A stretch of 5,282 nt of DNA from Comamonadaceae bacterium (lineage in GTDB: Bacteria; Pseudomonadota; Gammaproteobacteria; Burkholderiales; Burkholderiaceae): the NCBI GenBank assembly GCA_947455875.1, contig CANGSD010000116.1, positions 1-5,282 on the forward strand. The letters run 5' to 3'. The position numbers and the translations under genes are program-made. The notes under the pieces were generated by a model. That model saw only the letters and a program-made list of their open reading frames with translations. It was not told where the DNA came from and did no database searches. Positions 1 through 5,282 of the stretch are shown here, one piece after another (positions within the stretch are counted from its first letter, which is position 1; each line of letters begins with the position of its first letter).

Positions 1-572
1 ACGCCGACCAGATCCAGGGTTTCTTCGACATCCCGGTCGACAACATCTGCGCCTCGCCGGTGCTCCTGACCGACCTGCGCCACCAGAACTACGACGACCT
101 GATCGTGGTCTCGCCCGATGTAGGCGGTGTGGTGCGTGCGCGCGCTCTGGCCAAGCAACTCGGTTGCGACCTGGCCATCATCGACAAGCGCCGCCCGCGC
201 GCCAACGTCAGCGAAGTGATGCACGTGATCGGCGAGATCGAGGGCCGCAACTGCGTGATCATGGACGACATGATCGACACCGCCGGCACGCTGGTCAAAG
301 CCGCCGAGGTGCTCAAGGAGCGCGGCGCCAAGAAGGTCTACGCCTATTGCACGCACCCGATCTTCTCGGGTCCGGCCATCGAGCGCATCGCCAAGGGCCA
401 GGCCCTCGATGAAGTGGTCGTCACCAACACCATTCCCTTGTCGGACAGTGCCAAGGCCTGCGACAAGATCCGCCAACTCTCCGTGGCCCAGCTGATCGCC
501 GAGACGATCCAGCGCATTGCCAAGGGTGAGTCGGTCATGAGTCTGTTCTCGGAGCAAGAAAACCTGTTCTGA
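1..572 (+). CDS. prs: Ribose-phosphate pyrophosphokinase (PRPP synthase), C-terminal part, 5' end outside the window
   Basis: This cytosolic enzyme makes 5-phosphoribosyl-1-diphosphate from ribose 5-phosphate and ATP, feeding purine, pyrimidine, histidine, tryptophan and NAD synthesis. The reading frame is open from base 3 and gives 189 residues to a TGA at 570-572. The first visible residues, ADQIQGFF, directly follow the catalytic histidine region of the family (His131 in E. coli), so about 130 N-terminal residues are missing. An apparent GTG start at 60 lies inside the conserved domain and is not a true start. Visible residues 61-65 are DKRRP, the flexible catalytic loop with its Lys and Arg. 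Residues 86-97 hold the PRPP-binding motif, including [17 protein letters not shown] follows, as in other bacterial enzymes. The C-terminus ends in SEQENLF. With about 320 residues expected in total, the length fits class I enzymes. An intrinsic terminator follows 10 bases after the stop. Identification is secure. Confidence 0.97.
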   Translation, partial: ADQIQGFFDIPVDNICASPVLLTDLRHQNYDDLIVVSPDVGGVVRARALAKQLGCDLAIIDKRRPRANVSEVMHVIGEIEGRNCVIMDDMIDTAGTLVKAAEVLKERGAKKVYAYCTHPIFSGPAIERIAKGQALDEVVVTNTIPLSDSAKACDKIRQLSVAQLIAETIQRIAKGESVMSLFSEQENLF

Positions 573-582
573 GGCTGTAGCC

Positions 583-620
583 GGCCTGCCTGCGACCTTC
601 GCGTCTGGGCAGGCCTTTTT
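583..620 (+). terminator. Intrinsic terminator of prs
   Basis: A perfect 8-bp G+C-rich stem, GGCCTGCC at 583-590 and GGCAGGCC at 608-615, with a loop of about 17 bases, is followed at once by five T residues (616-620). It starts 10 bases after the prs stop, so transcription of prs probably ends here and rplY needs its own promoter or readthrough. Confidence 0.85.
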
Positions 621-624
621 CAAC

Positions 625-655
625 CTGGCATCACACTGGTCGCGGTGGTTGCCAG
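625..655 (+). promoter_or_regulatory. Inverted repeat in the rplY leader (possible regulatory hairpin)
   Basis: CTGGCA at 625-630 can pair with TGCCAG at 650-655. Inside this, CAC at 634-636 can pair with GTG at 645-647 after a small asymmetric internal loop. The outer stem ends five bases before the Shine-Dalgarno GGAG (661-664) of rplY. The position, between the prs terminator and the ribosome site, is suitable for control of L25 translation, but the stem is short and may be chance. No convincing -35/-10 pair was found here: TTGCCA at 649-654 resembles a -35 box, but its -10 would fall inside the coding region. Confidence 0.35.
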
Positions 656-670
656 TTACCGGAGTTCACT

Positions 671-1327
671 ATGAAATTCGTCGCTTTTGAGCGCGCCAAG
701 CAGGGAACGGGTGCGAGCCGCCGTCTGCGTATCACGGGCAAGACGCCCGGCATCGTCTACGGAGGCGAAGGCCAGCCCAAGCTGATCGAGCTCGATCACA
801 ACGCGCTGTGGCACGCCCTGAAGAAGGAAGCCTTCCACTCCTCCATCCTCGAGATGGAACTGAGCGGCCAGACCAGCAAGGTCTTGCTGCGTGACGTGCA
901 ATACCACCCGTTCAAGCAACTGGTGCTGCACGTGGACTTCCAGAAGGTCGATGCCACCACCAAGCTGCACATGAAGGTGCCGCTGCACTATGTGAAGGCC
1001 GAGGAGTCGCACGCCGTCAAGTTCGAAGCCTGCGTGGTCAACCACGTGATGGCCGAACTGGACATCGCCTGCCTGCCGGCGGACCTGCCCGAGTTCATCG
1101 AGGTCGATCTGTCGGGCCTCAAGAAGGGCACCTCGCTGCACCTGGACGACATCACCCTGCCCAAGGGCGTGACCGCCGTCACCCGCGGCAAGAAGAACCC
1201 GGTGCTGGTGTCGGTCGTGACGACTGCCGCCGAAGAAGCCCCCGCGCCCGCTGCTGCTGCAGCCCCCGCTGCGGATGCCAAGGCGGGTGCCAAGCCCGCC
1301 GCCGACGCCAAGCCCGCCAAGAAATAA
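671..1327 (+). CDS. rplY: 50S ribosomal protein L25 / general stress protein Ctc
   Basis: L25 binds 5S rRNA in the large ribosomal subunit. This 218-residue protein is the long two-domain form (Ctc/TL5 type), unlike the roughly 94-residue E. coli L25. Residues 1-95 are the L25 domain, with the basic RNA-binding stretch R17-K24 and the [13 protein letters not shown] segment at 78-90. Residues 96-184 are the C-terminal beta domain, with its family signature [15 protein letters not shown] (139-153) and LPKGV (163-167). Residues 185-218 form a low-complexity Ala/Lys/Pro/Asp tail, probably disordered and basic at the end. The ATG at 671 is supported by GGAG at 661-664, six bases upstream, and by the family N-terminus [10 protein letters not shown]. 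The gene lies between two intrinsic terminators, so it may be transcribed alone. The order prs-rplY-pth is widely kept in bacteria, which strengthens the call. Confidence 0.97.
   Translation: MKFVAFERAKQGTGASRRLRITGKTPGIVYGGEGQPKLIELDHNALWHALKKEAFHSSILEMELSGQTSKVLLRDVQYHPFKQLVLHVDFQKVDATTKLHMKVPLHYVKAEESHAVKFEACVVNHVMAELDIACLPADLPEFIEVDLSGLKKGTSLHLDDITLPKGVTAVTRGKKNPVLVSVVTTAAEEAPAPAAAAAPAADAKAGAKPAADAKPAKK
1289..1318 (+). repeat. Short direct repeat in the Ala/Lys-rich tail of rplY
   Basis: The 12-mer GCCAAGCCCGCC occurs at 1289-1300 and again at 1307-1318 (18-base period), encoding repeated AKPA units. GGCGGG at 1282-1287 can also fold back on CCCGCC at 1295-1300 with a 7-base loop. A GCT/GCA alanine run lies just upstream at about 1250-1260. 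The whole tail looks like slippage-prone low-complexity sequence. Confidence 0.7.
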
Positions 1328-1355
1328 GCGCTGGCTATTCAAGCGTTGCACCCCC

Positions 1356-1380
1356 AAGGCCCGCTCGCGCGGGCCTTTTT
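1356..1380 (+). terminator. Intrinsic terminator of rplY
   Basis: A perfect 7-bp stem, GGCCCGC at 1358-1364 and GCGGGCC at 1369-1375, with the 4-base loop TCGC, is followed by TTTTT (1376-1380). The preceding AA (1356-1357) can extend the stem against the first two T residues. It lies 28 bases after the rplY stop and only 30 bases before the pth start codon. Confidence 0.9.
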
Positions 1381-1396
1381 CATTTTCGATTTCGCT

Positions 1397-1402
1397 TCTA
1401 AT
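1397..1402 (+). promoter_or_regulatory. Candidate -10 box for pth
   Basis: TCTAAT matches the sigma-70 -10 consensus TATAAT at five of six positions and sits just after the rplY terminator. Transcription would start at about 1409-1411, at or next to the pth ATG, giving a leaderless or nearly leaderless mRNA. No good -35 is present: the expected place is the terminator T-tract. This is a weak, inferred call. Confidence 0.3.
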
Positions 1403-1410
1403 ACAGCCCC

Positions 1411-2019
1411 ATGATCAAGCTGTTCGTAGGCCTGGGCAACCCGGGCACCGAGTACGAAGCCACGCGGCACAACGCGGGTTTCTGGTGGGTCGACGCCTTG
1501 GCGCGCGAGCTCAAACTCTCGCTGGTGGCCGACCGCAGCTACCACGGCCTGCTGGCCCGCGGCAATGTGAACGGCCAGACCGTCTGGCTGCTCGAGCCCC
1601 AGACCTATATGAACCTCTCGGGCAAGTCGGTGGCGGCGCTGGCGCGCTTTTTCAAGATCGCGCCGCAAGACATCCTGGTGGTGCATGACGAACTCGATGT
1701 GCCACCCGGTCAGGCCAAGCTCAAGTTCGGTGGCGGCCATGGGGGCCACAACGGCCTGCGTGATATCCACGCGCAATTAGGCACCGGCGATTACTGGCGG
1801 CTGCGTCTGGGCATCGGGCATCCGGGCGACAAGAACCAGGTGGCCGATTGGGTGCTCAAGAAACCGTCACCCGACGAGCGTGACGCCATCGAGGGCTGCG
1901 TGGCGCGCACGCTCAAGGCGGCGCCCGAGTTGCTCGCGGGGGATATGACCAAGGCCACGCTGGTGGTGCACACGCACAAGCCGCCTCGGCCCAAGCCGCC
2001 CCGGCCCGAAGGGGTCTGA
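1411..2019 (+). CDS. pth: Peptidyl-tRNA hydrolase
   Basis: This cytosolic enzyme cleaves the ester bond of peptidyl-tRNAs that drop off ribosomes, recycling tRNA; it is essential in E. coli. The 202-residue product carries the bacterial Pth features at the standard E. coli numbering: N10 in the FVGLGNPG segment, catalytic H20 in ATRHNAG, N68 in TYMNLSG, D93 in VVHDELD, and H113/N114 in [13 protein letters not shown]. The length is slightly above the E. coli 194 residues because of a Lys/Pro/Arg tail ([10 protein letters not shown], residues 190-199). The ATG at 1411 gives the canonical N-terminus [12 protein letters not shown], although no purine-rich Shine-Dalgarno precedes it (upstream bases are ATACAGCCCC). 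The gene follows rplY past an intrinsic terminator and converges on the ferredoxin gene with a 3-base gap. Confidence 0.97.
   Translation: MIKLFVGLGNPGTEYEATRHNAGFWWVDALARELKLSLVADRSYHGLLARGNVNGQTVWLLEPQTYMNLSGKSVAALARFFKIAPQDILVVHDELDVPPGQAKLKFGGGHGGHNGLRDIHAQLGTGDYWRLRLGIGHPGDKNQVADWVLKKPSPDERDAIEGCVARTLKAAPELLAGDMTKATLVVHTHKPPRPKPPRPEGV
1978..2007 (+). repeat. 15-bp tandem duplication at the pth 3' end
   Basis: Two adjacent 15-base units, at 1978-1992 and 1993-2007, differ by a single base (T versus C at the ninth position). Each encodes KPPRP, producing the doubled proline/arginine tail of Pth. It looks like a recent in-frame duplication. Confidence 0.85.
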
Positions 2020-2022
2020 GCT

Positions 2023-2315
<293 letters not shown>

Positions 2316-2325
2316 CCGCGCTTGC

Positions 2326-3276
2326 ATGGCCCTGTTCCTGTTCAAGCGCCTGATCACCCTGCTGGCCACATTGGCAGGCACCTCCGTGGTGGTGTTCGCG
2401 GTGCTCGAAGTCCTGCCGGGTAACGCTGCCCAGGTCCTGATGGGCCCCGACGCCTCCCCCGAGGCCGTGGCGGCCCTGACCGCCAAGCTAGGACTGGACC
2501 AGCCCGCCCTCACCCGCTATGGCCAGTGGATCGCAGGCCTGCTCACCGGCGACATGGGTCTGAGCTACGCCTACAGCACCCCCGTGGGCGAACTGGTGAT
2601 GCAGCGCCTGACCCTGACCGTGCCCCTGGCGCTGATGGCCATGGCCCTGACCGTGGTGCTGGCGCTGGCCGCCGGCGTCTATGCCGCCGCGCGCCACCAC
2701 AAGGCCGGTGATGTGGGCGTGATGGGGCTGACCCAGGTCGGCATTGCCATCCCCAACTTTTGGTTTGCCATCCTCCTGATTCTGTTGTTCGCAGTGCACC
2801 TCAAATGGTTCGCAGCGGGCGGCTTTCCGGGCTGGGAAGACGGCGTTTGGGACGGCCTGCGCGCGCTGATGCTGCCGGCGCTGTCGCTGGCCGTGGTGCA
2901 GGCCGCCATCCTGGCGCGCATCACGCGCTCGTCGGTGCTGGAGGTGCTGCGCGAAGACTTCGTGCGCACCGCGCGCGCCAAGGGCGCCAGCCCCCGCCGA
3001 GTGATGTGGGGGCATGTGCTGCGTAACGCGATGATCCCGGTGATCACGGTGATGGGGCTGCAGTTCGCCGAGCTGCTGGCGGGCACCATCGTGGTCGAGA
3101 GCGTGTTCTACCTGCCCGGTCTGGGCCGGCTGATCTTCCAGTCCATCGCGAACCGTGACCTGATCGTCGTGCGCAATTGCGTGATGCTGCTGGCGGTGAT
3201 GGTGGTGGTCGTGAACTTCGTGGTCGATGTGCTGTATGCGGTCATTGATCCGCGGGTGAAGGCCAGCGACATATGA
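2326..3276 (+). CDS. Dpp/Opp-family ABC transporter permease, DppB-like
   Basis: Inner-membrane subunit that, with the second permease, forms the pathway of a peptide/nickel-family ABC importer. From the ATG at 2326 it has 316 residues, typical of DppB/OppB. Likely membrane segments are at about 9-29, 98-121, 133-158, 181-199, 236-257 and 283-305. The first is followed by the DppB-type periplasmic part (LPGNAA, LGLDQP, GDMGLSY). The EAA loop that docks on the ATPase spans about 214-238 (RTARAKG...GHVLRNAMIP), with the key glycine at 220. VESVFYLPGLGRL (257-269) and the terminal VIDPRVK are family signatures. The frame stays open back to ATGs at 2299 and 2149; 2149 overlaps the ferredoxin gene and is spurious, while 2299 is possible. 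I chose 2326 because MALFLFKRL is the usual N-terminus, though neither site has a good Shine-Dalgarno. The stop overlaps the next start (ATGA, 3273-3276). The substrate is unknown. Confidence 0.93.
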   Translation: MALFLFKRLITLLATLAGTSVVVFAVLEVLPGNAAQVLMGPDASPEAVAALTAKLGLDQPALTRYGQWIAGLLTGDMGLSYAYSTPVGELVMQRLTLTVPLALMAMALTVVLALAAGVYAAARHHKAGDVGVMGLTQVGIAIPNFWFAILLILLFAVHLKWFAAGGFPGWEDGVWDGLRALMLPALSLAVVQAAILARITRSSVLEVLREDFVRTARAKGASPRRVMWGHVLRNAMIPVITVMGLQFAELLAGTIVVESVFYLPGLGRLIFQSIANRDLIVVRNCVMLLAVMVVVVNFVVDVLYAVIDPRVKASDI

Positions 3277-4109
3277 CCTCCCTGCGTCAGCGCGCGCTGC
3301 GCCATCCGAGCTTCGCCATCGGCCTGGTCCTGACCACGCTGCTGGTAGCAGTCGCTGCCTTGTCGCTGGTATGGACGCCGTATTCGCCCTACGAAATTGA
3401 CATGGCCCTGCGCCTGCGCGCGCCCGATGCCCGCCACTGGCTCGGCACCGATCCGTATGGGCGCGACATCGCCTCGCTGCTGCTGGTGGGTGCGCGCGCG
3501 TCCATCCTGGTGGGCGTGATTGCGGTGGGCATCGGCCTGGTGATCGGGGTGGGCCTGGGCCTACTGGCCGCAGCGCGACGCGGCTGGGTGGAAGAAGCCC
3601 TGATGCGCGTATGCGACTTCGGCTTTGCCTTTCCCGCCATCCTCTCGGCCATCATGCTGACCGCCGTCTTCGGGCCGGGCATGGTCAACGCCATCATCGC
3701 CATCGGCATCTACAACATCCCCACCTTCGCGCGCATCACGCGCGCCAGCGCCAACGCGGTATGGGCGCGCGAATACATCCTGGCGGCGCGCGCCAGCGGT
3801 CAGAGCACCTGGGCCATCACCTGGGAGCATGTGCTGCCCAATATCGCGTCTGTGCTGGTGGTGCAGGCCACCATCCGCTTTGCCATCGCCATCCTGGCCG
3901 AGGCCGCCCTGTCCTACCTGGGCCTGGGCACCCAGCCGCCGCAACCGTCCTGGGGGCGCATGCTCAGTGAGGCGCAGACGCTGTTGTTCCAGGCGCCGAT
4001 GCTGGCGGTCTACCCGGGTGTGGCCATCGCTCTGGCGGTGCTGGGCCTGAACCTCCTGGGCGACGGCCTGCGGGATCTGTCCGACCCCAAACTCGCGCGC
4101 AAACGCTAG
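3273..4109 (+). CDS. Dpp/Opp-family ABC transporter permease, DppC-like
   Basis: Second inner-membrane subunit of the importer, 278 residues, slightly short but normal for DppC/OppC. A cytoplasmic N-terminus and a first membrane segment at about 15-34 lead to the DppC signature HWLGTDPYGRD (55-65) and the GARASI motif (73-78). More hydrophobic segments lie at about 76-100, 117-147, 191-212 and 244-264. The EAA loop is at about 168-190 (YILAARASG...WEHVLPN), with the conserved glycine at 176. LSYLGLG (213-219) and PSWGRML (225-231) are also conserved in the family. Its ATG lies in the 4-base ATGA overlap with the previous gene, which points to translational coupling and a one-to-one partnership. 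It ends in TAG at 4107-4109, directly followed by another ATG. The specific ligand cannot be read from the sequence. Confidence 0.94.
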   Translation: MTSLRQRALRHPSFAIGLVLTTLLVAVAALSLVWTPYSPYEIDMALRLRAPDARHWLGTDPYGRDIASLLLVGARASILVGVIAVGIGLVIGVGLGLLAAARRGWVEEALMRVCDFGFAFPAILSAIMLTAVFGPGMVNAIIAIGIYNIPTFARITRASANAVWAREYILAARASGQSTWAITWEHVLPNIASVLVVQATIRFAIAILAEAALSYLGLGTQPPQPSWGRMLSEAQTLLFQAPMLAVYPGVAIALAVLGLNLLGDGLRDLSDPKLARKR

Positions 4110-4121
4110 ATGCCGACATGA
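4110..4121 (+). other. Three-codon mini-ORF (ATG-CCG-ACA-TGA) linking two genes
   Basis: Directly after the TAG of the DppC-like gene (4107-4109) come ATG CCG ACA TGA, encoding MPT. Its TGA (4119-4121) overlaps the ATG (4118-4120) of the DppD-like gene in the ATGA arrangement seen at the other two junctions of the operon. No Shine-Dalgarno is evident before 4118. It may let ribosomes that end at 4109 restart and be handed on, but this is inference and it could be chance. Confidence 0.35.
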
Positions 4122-5116
4122 ACTTGCTGGACGTCCAGGACTTGCGCATCGAGCTGCCCACGCAGCGCGGGCCGGCTCTGGCCGTGCTCGATGTGAGTTT
4201 CTCGCTGGCGCGGGGCGACACCCTGGGCCTGGTGGGCGAGTCGGGCTGCGGCAAATCGCTCACTGCGATGGCCCTCATGGGCTTGTTGCCGGAAGGCGCG
4301 CGTGTGTCAGGCAGCATTCGGCTGGAGGGCCAGGAGTTGGTCGGTCTGGATGAACGCGGCTGGTCGGCGCTGCGTGGCGACCGCATTGGGATGATCTTTC
4401 AAGAGCCCATGACCGCCCTGAACCCCGTGCATACGGTGGTGCGGCAGGTGGCCGAGCCGCTGCGCCTGCACCGCCAGATGTCAACCGCTCAGGCACGCGA
4501 GGCAGCCATCGCCTTGCTCGATCGCGTGGGCATCCCCGACGCCGCGCGGCGCGCCGATGCCTACCCCCACCAGTTCTCGGGCGGCCAGCGCCAACGCATC
4601 ACCATCGCGATGGCGCTGGCCTGTGGGCCGGATCTCTTGATCGCCGACGAGCCCACCACAGCGCTGGACGTGACCGTGCAAAAGCAGATCCTGGACCTGC
4701 TGCGCGAGCTGGTCGATGAACGCGGCATGGCCTTGCTCCTGATCTCGCACGATCTGGGCGTGATCGCTCGCAGCGTCGCGCGCATGATGGTGATGTATGG
4801 CGGCAGCGTGGTGGAAAGCGGCCCCACCGCCCAGGTGTTCGCGCAGCGGCGTCACCCCTACACCCAGGGTCTGTTCGGCGCGCGTCCCGCGCTGCTGGCG
4901 CCGCGCGGGCAGCGGCTGATCACCATCCCCGGCACGGTGCCCGAACTGGCCGACCTGCCAGCGGGCTGCGCGTTCGCGGGGCGTTGTGCCTACGTCGTGC
5001 CTGCGTGCCACCACACCACGCCCACCGCCACCGATCTGGGACAGGACCACGCGGTGCGCTGCATCCGGCTCGAGGCCATCGCAGCGCCCGCCGACAAAAA
5101 AGGCCATACGCCATGA
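4118..5116 (+). CDS. Dpp/Opp-family ABC transporter ATP-binding protein, DppD-like
   Basis: Cytoplasmic ATPase that powers the importer, 332 residues (DppD/OppD proteins are about 325-340). In order: Walker A GESGCGKS at 40-47, Q-loop Q95 in IFQEPMTALNP, ABC signature FSGGQRQR at 153-160, Walker B LLIADEP at 173-179 with catalytic E178, D-loop ALD at 182-184 and switch histidine H211. All key residues are intact. The oligopeptide-transporter C-terminal domain follows from about 235, starting near HPYTQGL (246-252). It contains four cysteines, C284, C290, C297 and C315 (Cx5Cx6Cx17C), the pattern associated with a [4Fe-4S] cluster in studied DppD proteins. The ATG at 4118 lacks a clear Shine-Dalgarno and probably depends on translation of the gene before it. 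The stop overlaps the next start (ATGA, 5113-5116), so both ATPases are probably made together as a heterodimer. Confidence 0.95.
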   Translation: MNLLDVQDLRIELPTQRGPALAVLDVSFSLARGDTLGLVGESGCGKSLTAMALMGLLPEGARVSGSIRLEGQELVGLDERGWSALRGDRIGMIFQEPMTALNPVHTVVRQVAEPLRLHRQMSTAQAREAAIALLDRVGIPDAARRADAYPHQFSGGQRQRITIAMALACGPDLLIADEPTTALDVTVQKQILDLLRELVDERGMALLLISHDLGVIARSVARMMVMYGGSVVESGPTAQVFAQRRHPYTQGLFGARPALLAPRGQRLITIPGTVPELADLPAGCAFAGRCAYVVPACHHTTPTATDLGQDHAVRCIRLEAIAAPADKKGHTP

Positions 5117-5282
5117 GCGACGGCACAACACCCCTGCTGCGCGTGGAAGATCTGGCGCGCACCTACACGCTGCCGCGCGAGCGCCTCCTGCAGCCACCTC
5201 CCACGGTGCAGGCCCTGCAAGGCGTGAGCTTCACGCTCGAGGCAGGCCGCAGTCTGGGCATCGTGGGCGAATCGGGATCGGG
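5113..5282 (+). CDS. Dpp/Opp-family ABC transporter ATP-binding protein, DppF-like, 3' part outside the window
   Basis: The first 56 residues of a second ABC ATPase are visible. After a short polar start comes LLRVEDLARTY, then a DppF-type insertion (PRERLLQPPP, 21-30) before VQALQGVSFTLEAG, and the window ends inside the Walker A motif (GESGSG, from residue 52). The insertion between the first strand and the VSF segment is typical of DppF/OppF rather than DppD, which fits its place as the second ATPase. The ATG at 5113 overlaps the previous stop by ATGA and has an A-rich AAAGG Shine-Dalgarno-like stretch at 5099-5103, nine bases upstream. Integrity of the rest of the gene cannot be judged. 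Confidence 0.92.
   Translation, partial: MSDGTTPLLRVEDLARTYTLPRERLLQPPPTVQALQGVSFTLEAGRSLGIVGESGS

Noticed and set aside
1282..1300. GGCGGG/CCCGCC hairpin near the end of rplY as a terminator or regulatory element
   Set aside because: It is inside the coding region, has no T-run, and is explained by Ala/Gly/Pro-rich low-complexity codons.
656..1357. Long open frame (233 codons) on the minus strand opposite rplY
   Set aside because: It is antisense to a certain gene, its composition is Gly/His/Gln/Leu-rich as expected from reversed G+C-rich codons, and it has no recognisable domain.
4481..5197. Long open frame (238 codons) on the minus strand opposite the DppD-like ATPase
   Set aside because: It mirrors a well-supported ATPase gene, has an Arg/Gly/Ala/His-rich nonsense composition, and shows no family motif.

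Overview
The window is G+C-rich (roughly two-thirds by eye), gene-dense chromosomal DNA from a Proteobacterium. The gene order prs - rplY (long, ctc-type L25) - pth, the Allochromatium-type ferredoxin and the style of the proteins (for example the Prs C-terminus) suggest Betaproteobacteria, order Burkholderiales, possibly Comamonadaceae. The family-level placement is inferred from remembered protein style, not from a search.

Left part (1-2019, + strand): a housekeeping block. It begins with the C-terminal 189 residues of PRPP synthase (prs), closed by a strong intrinsic terminator. Next comes ribosomal protein L25/Ctc (rplY), preceded by a leader with an inverted repeat ending just before the Shine-Dalgarno and followed by a second strong terminator. 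Peptidyl-tRNA hydrolase (pth) is last; its ATG lies only 30 bases after that terminator and has no visible Shine-Dalgarno. The three adjacent genes are thus separated by intrinsic terminators and are probably not one simple operon.

Middle (2023-2280, - strand): a small 2[4Fe-4S] ferredoxin of the Alvin/YfhL type, convergent with pth across a 3-base gap. It is divergent from the genes on its right across only about 45 bases.

Right part (2326-5282, + strand): the start of an operon for a Dpp/Opp-type (peptide/nickel family) ABC importer: DppB-like permease, DppC-like permease, DppD-like ATPase, and a DppF-like ATPase cut off by the window edge inside its Walker A motif. Adjacent genes overlap by ATGA at two junctions. 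At the third, a three-codon ATG-CCG-ACA-TGA mini-ORF bridges the stop of one gene and the start of the next. No substrate-binding protein is seen, so the substrate cannot be named from this window.

No RNA genes, insertion sequences, CRISPR arrays or clear pseudogenes were found. All intergenic gaps are under 100 bases. The window looks like ordinary core genome plus one transporter operon. The points worth a second look are small-scale regulatory architecture, and I do not see a clearly undescribed system.
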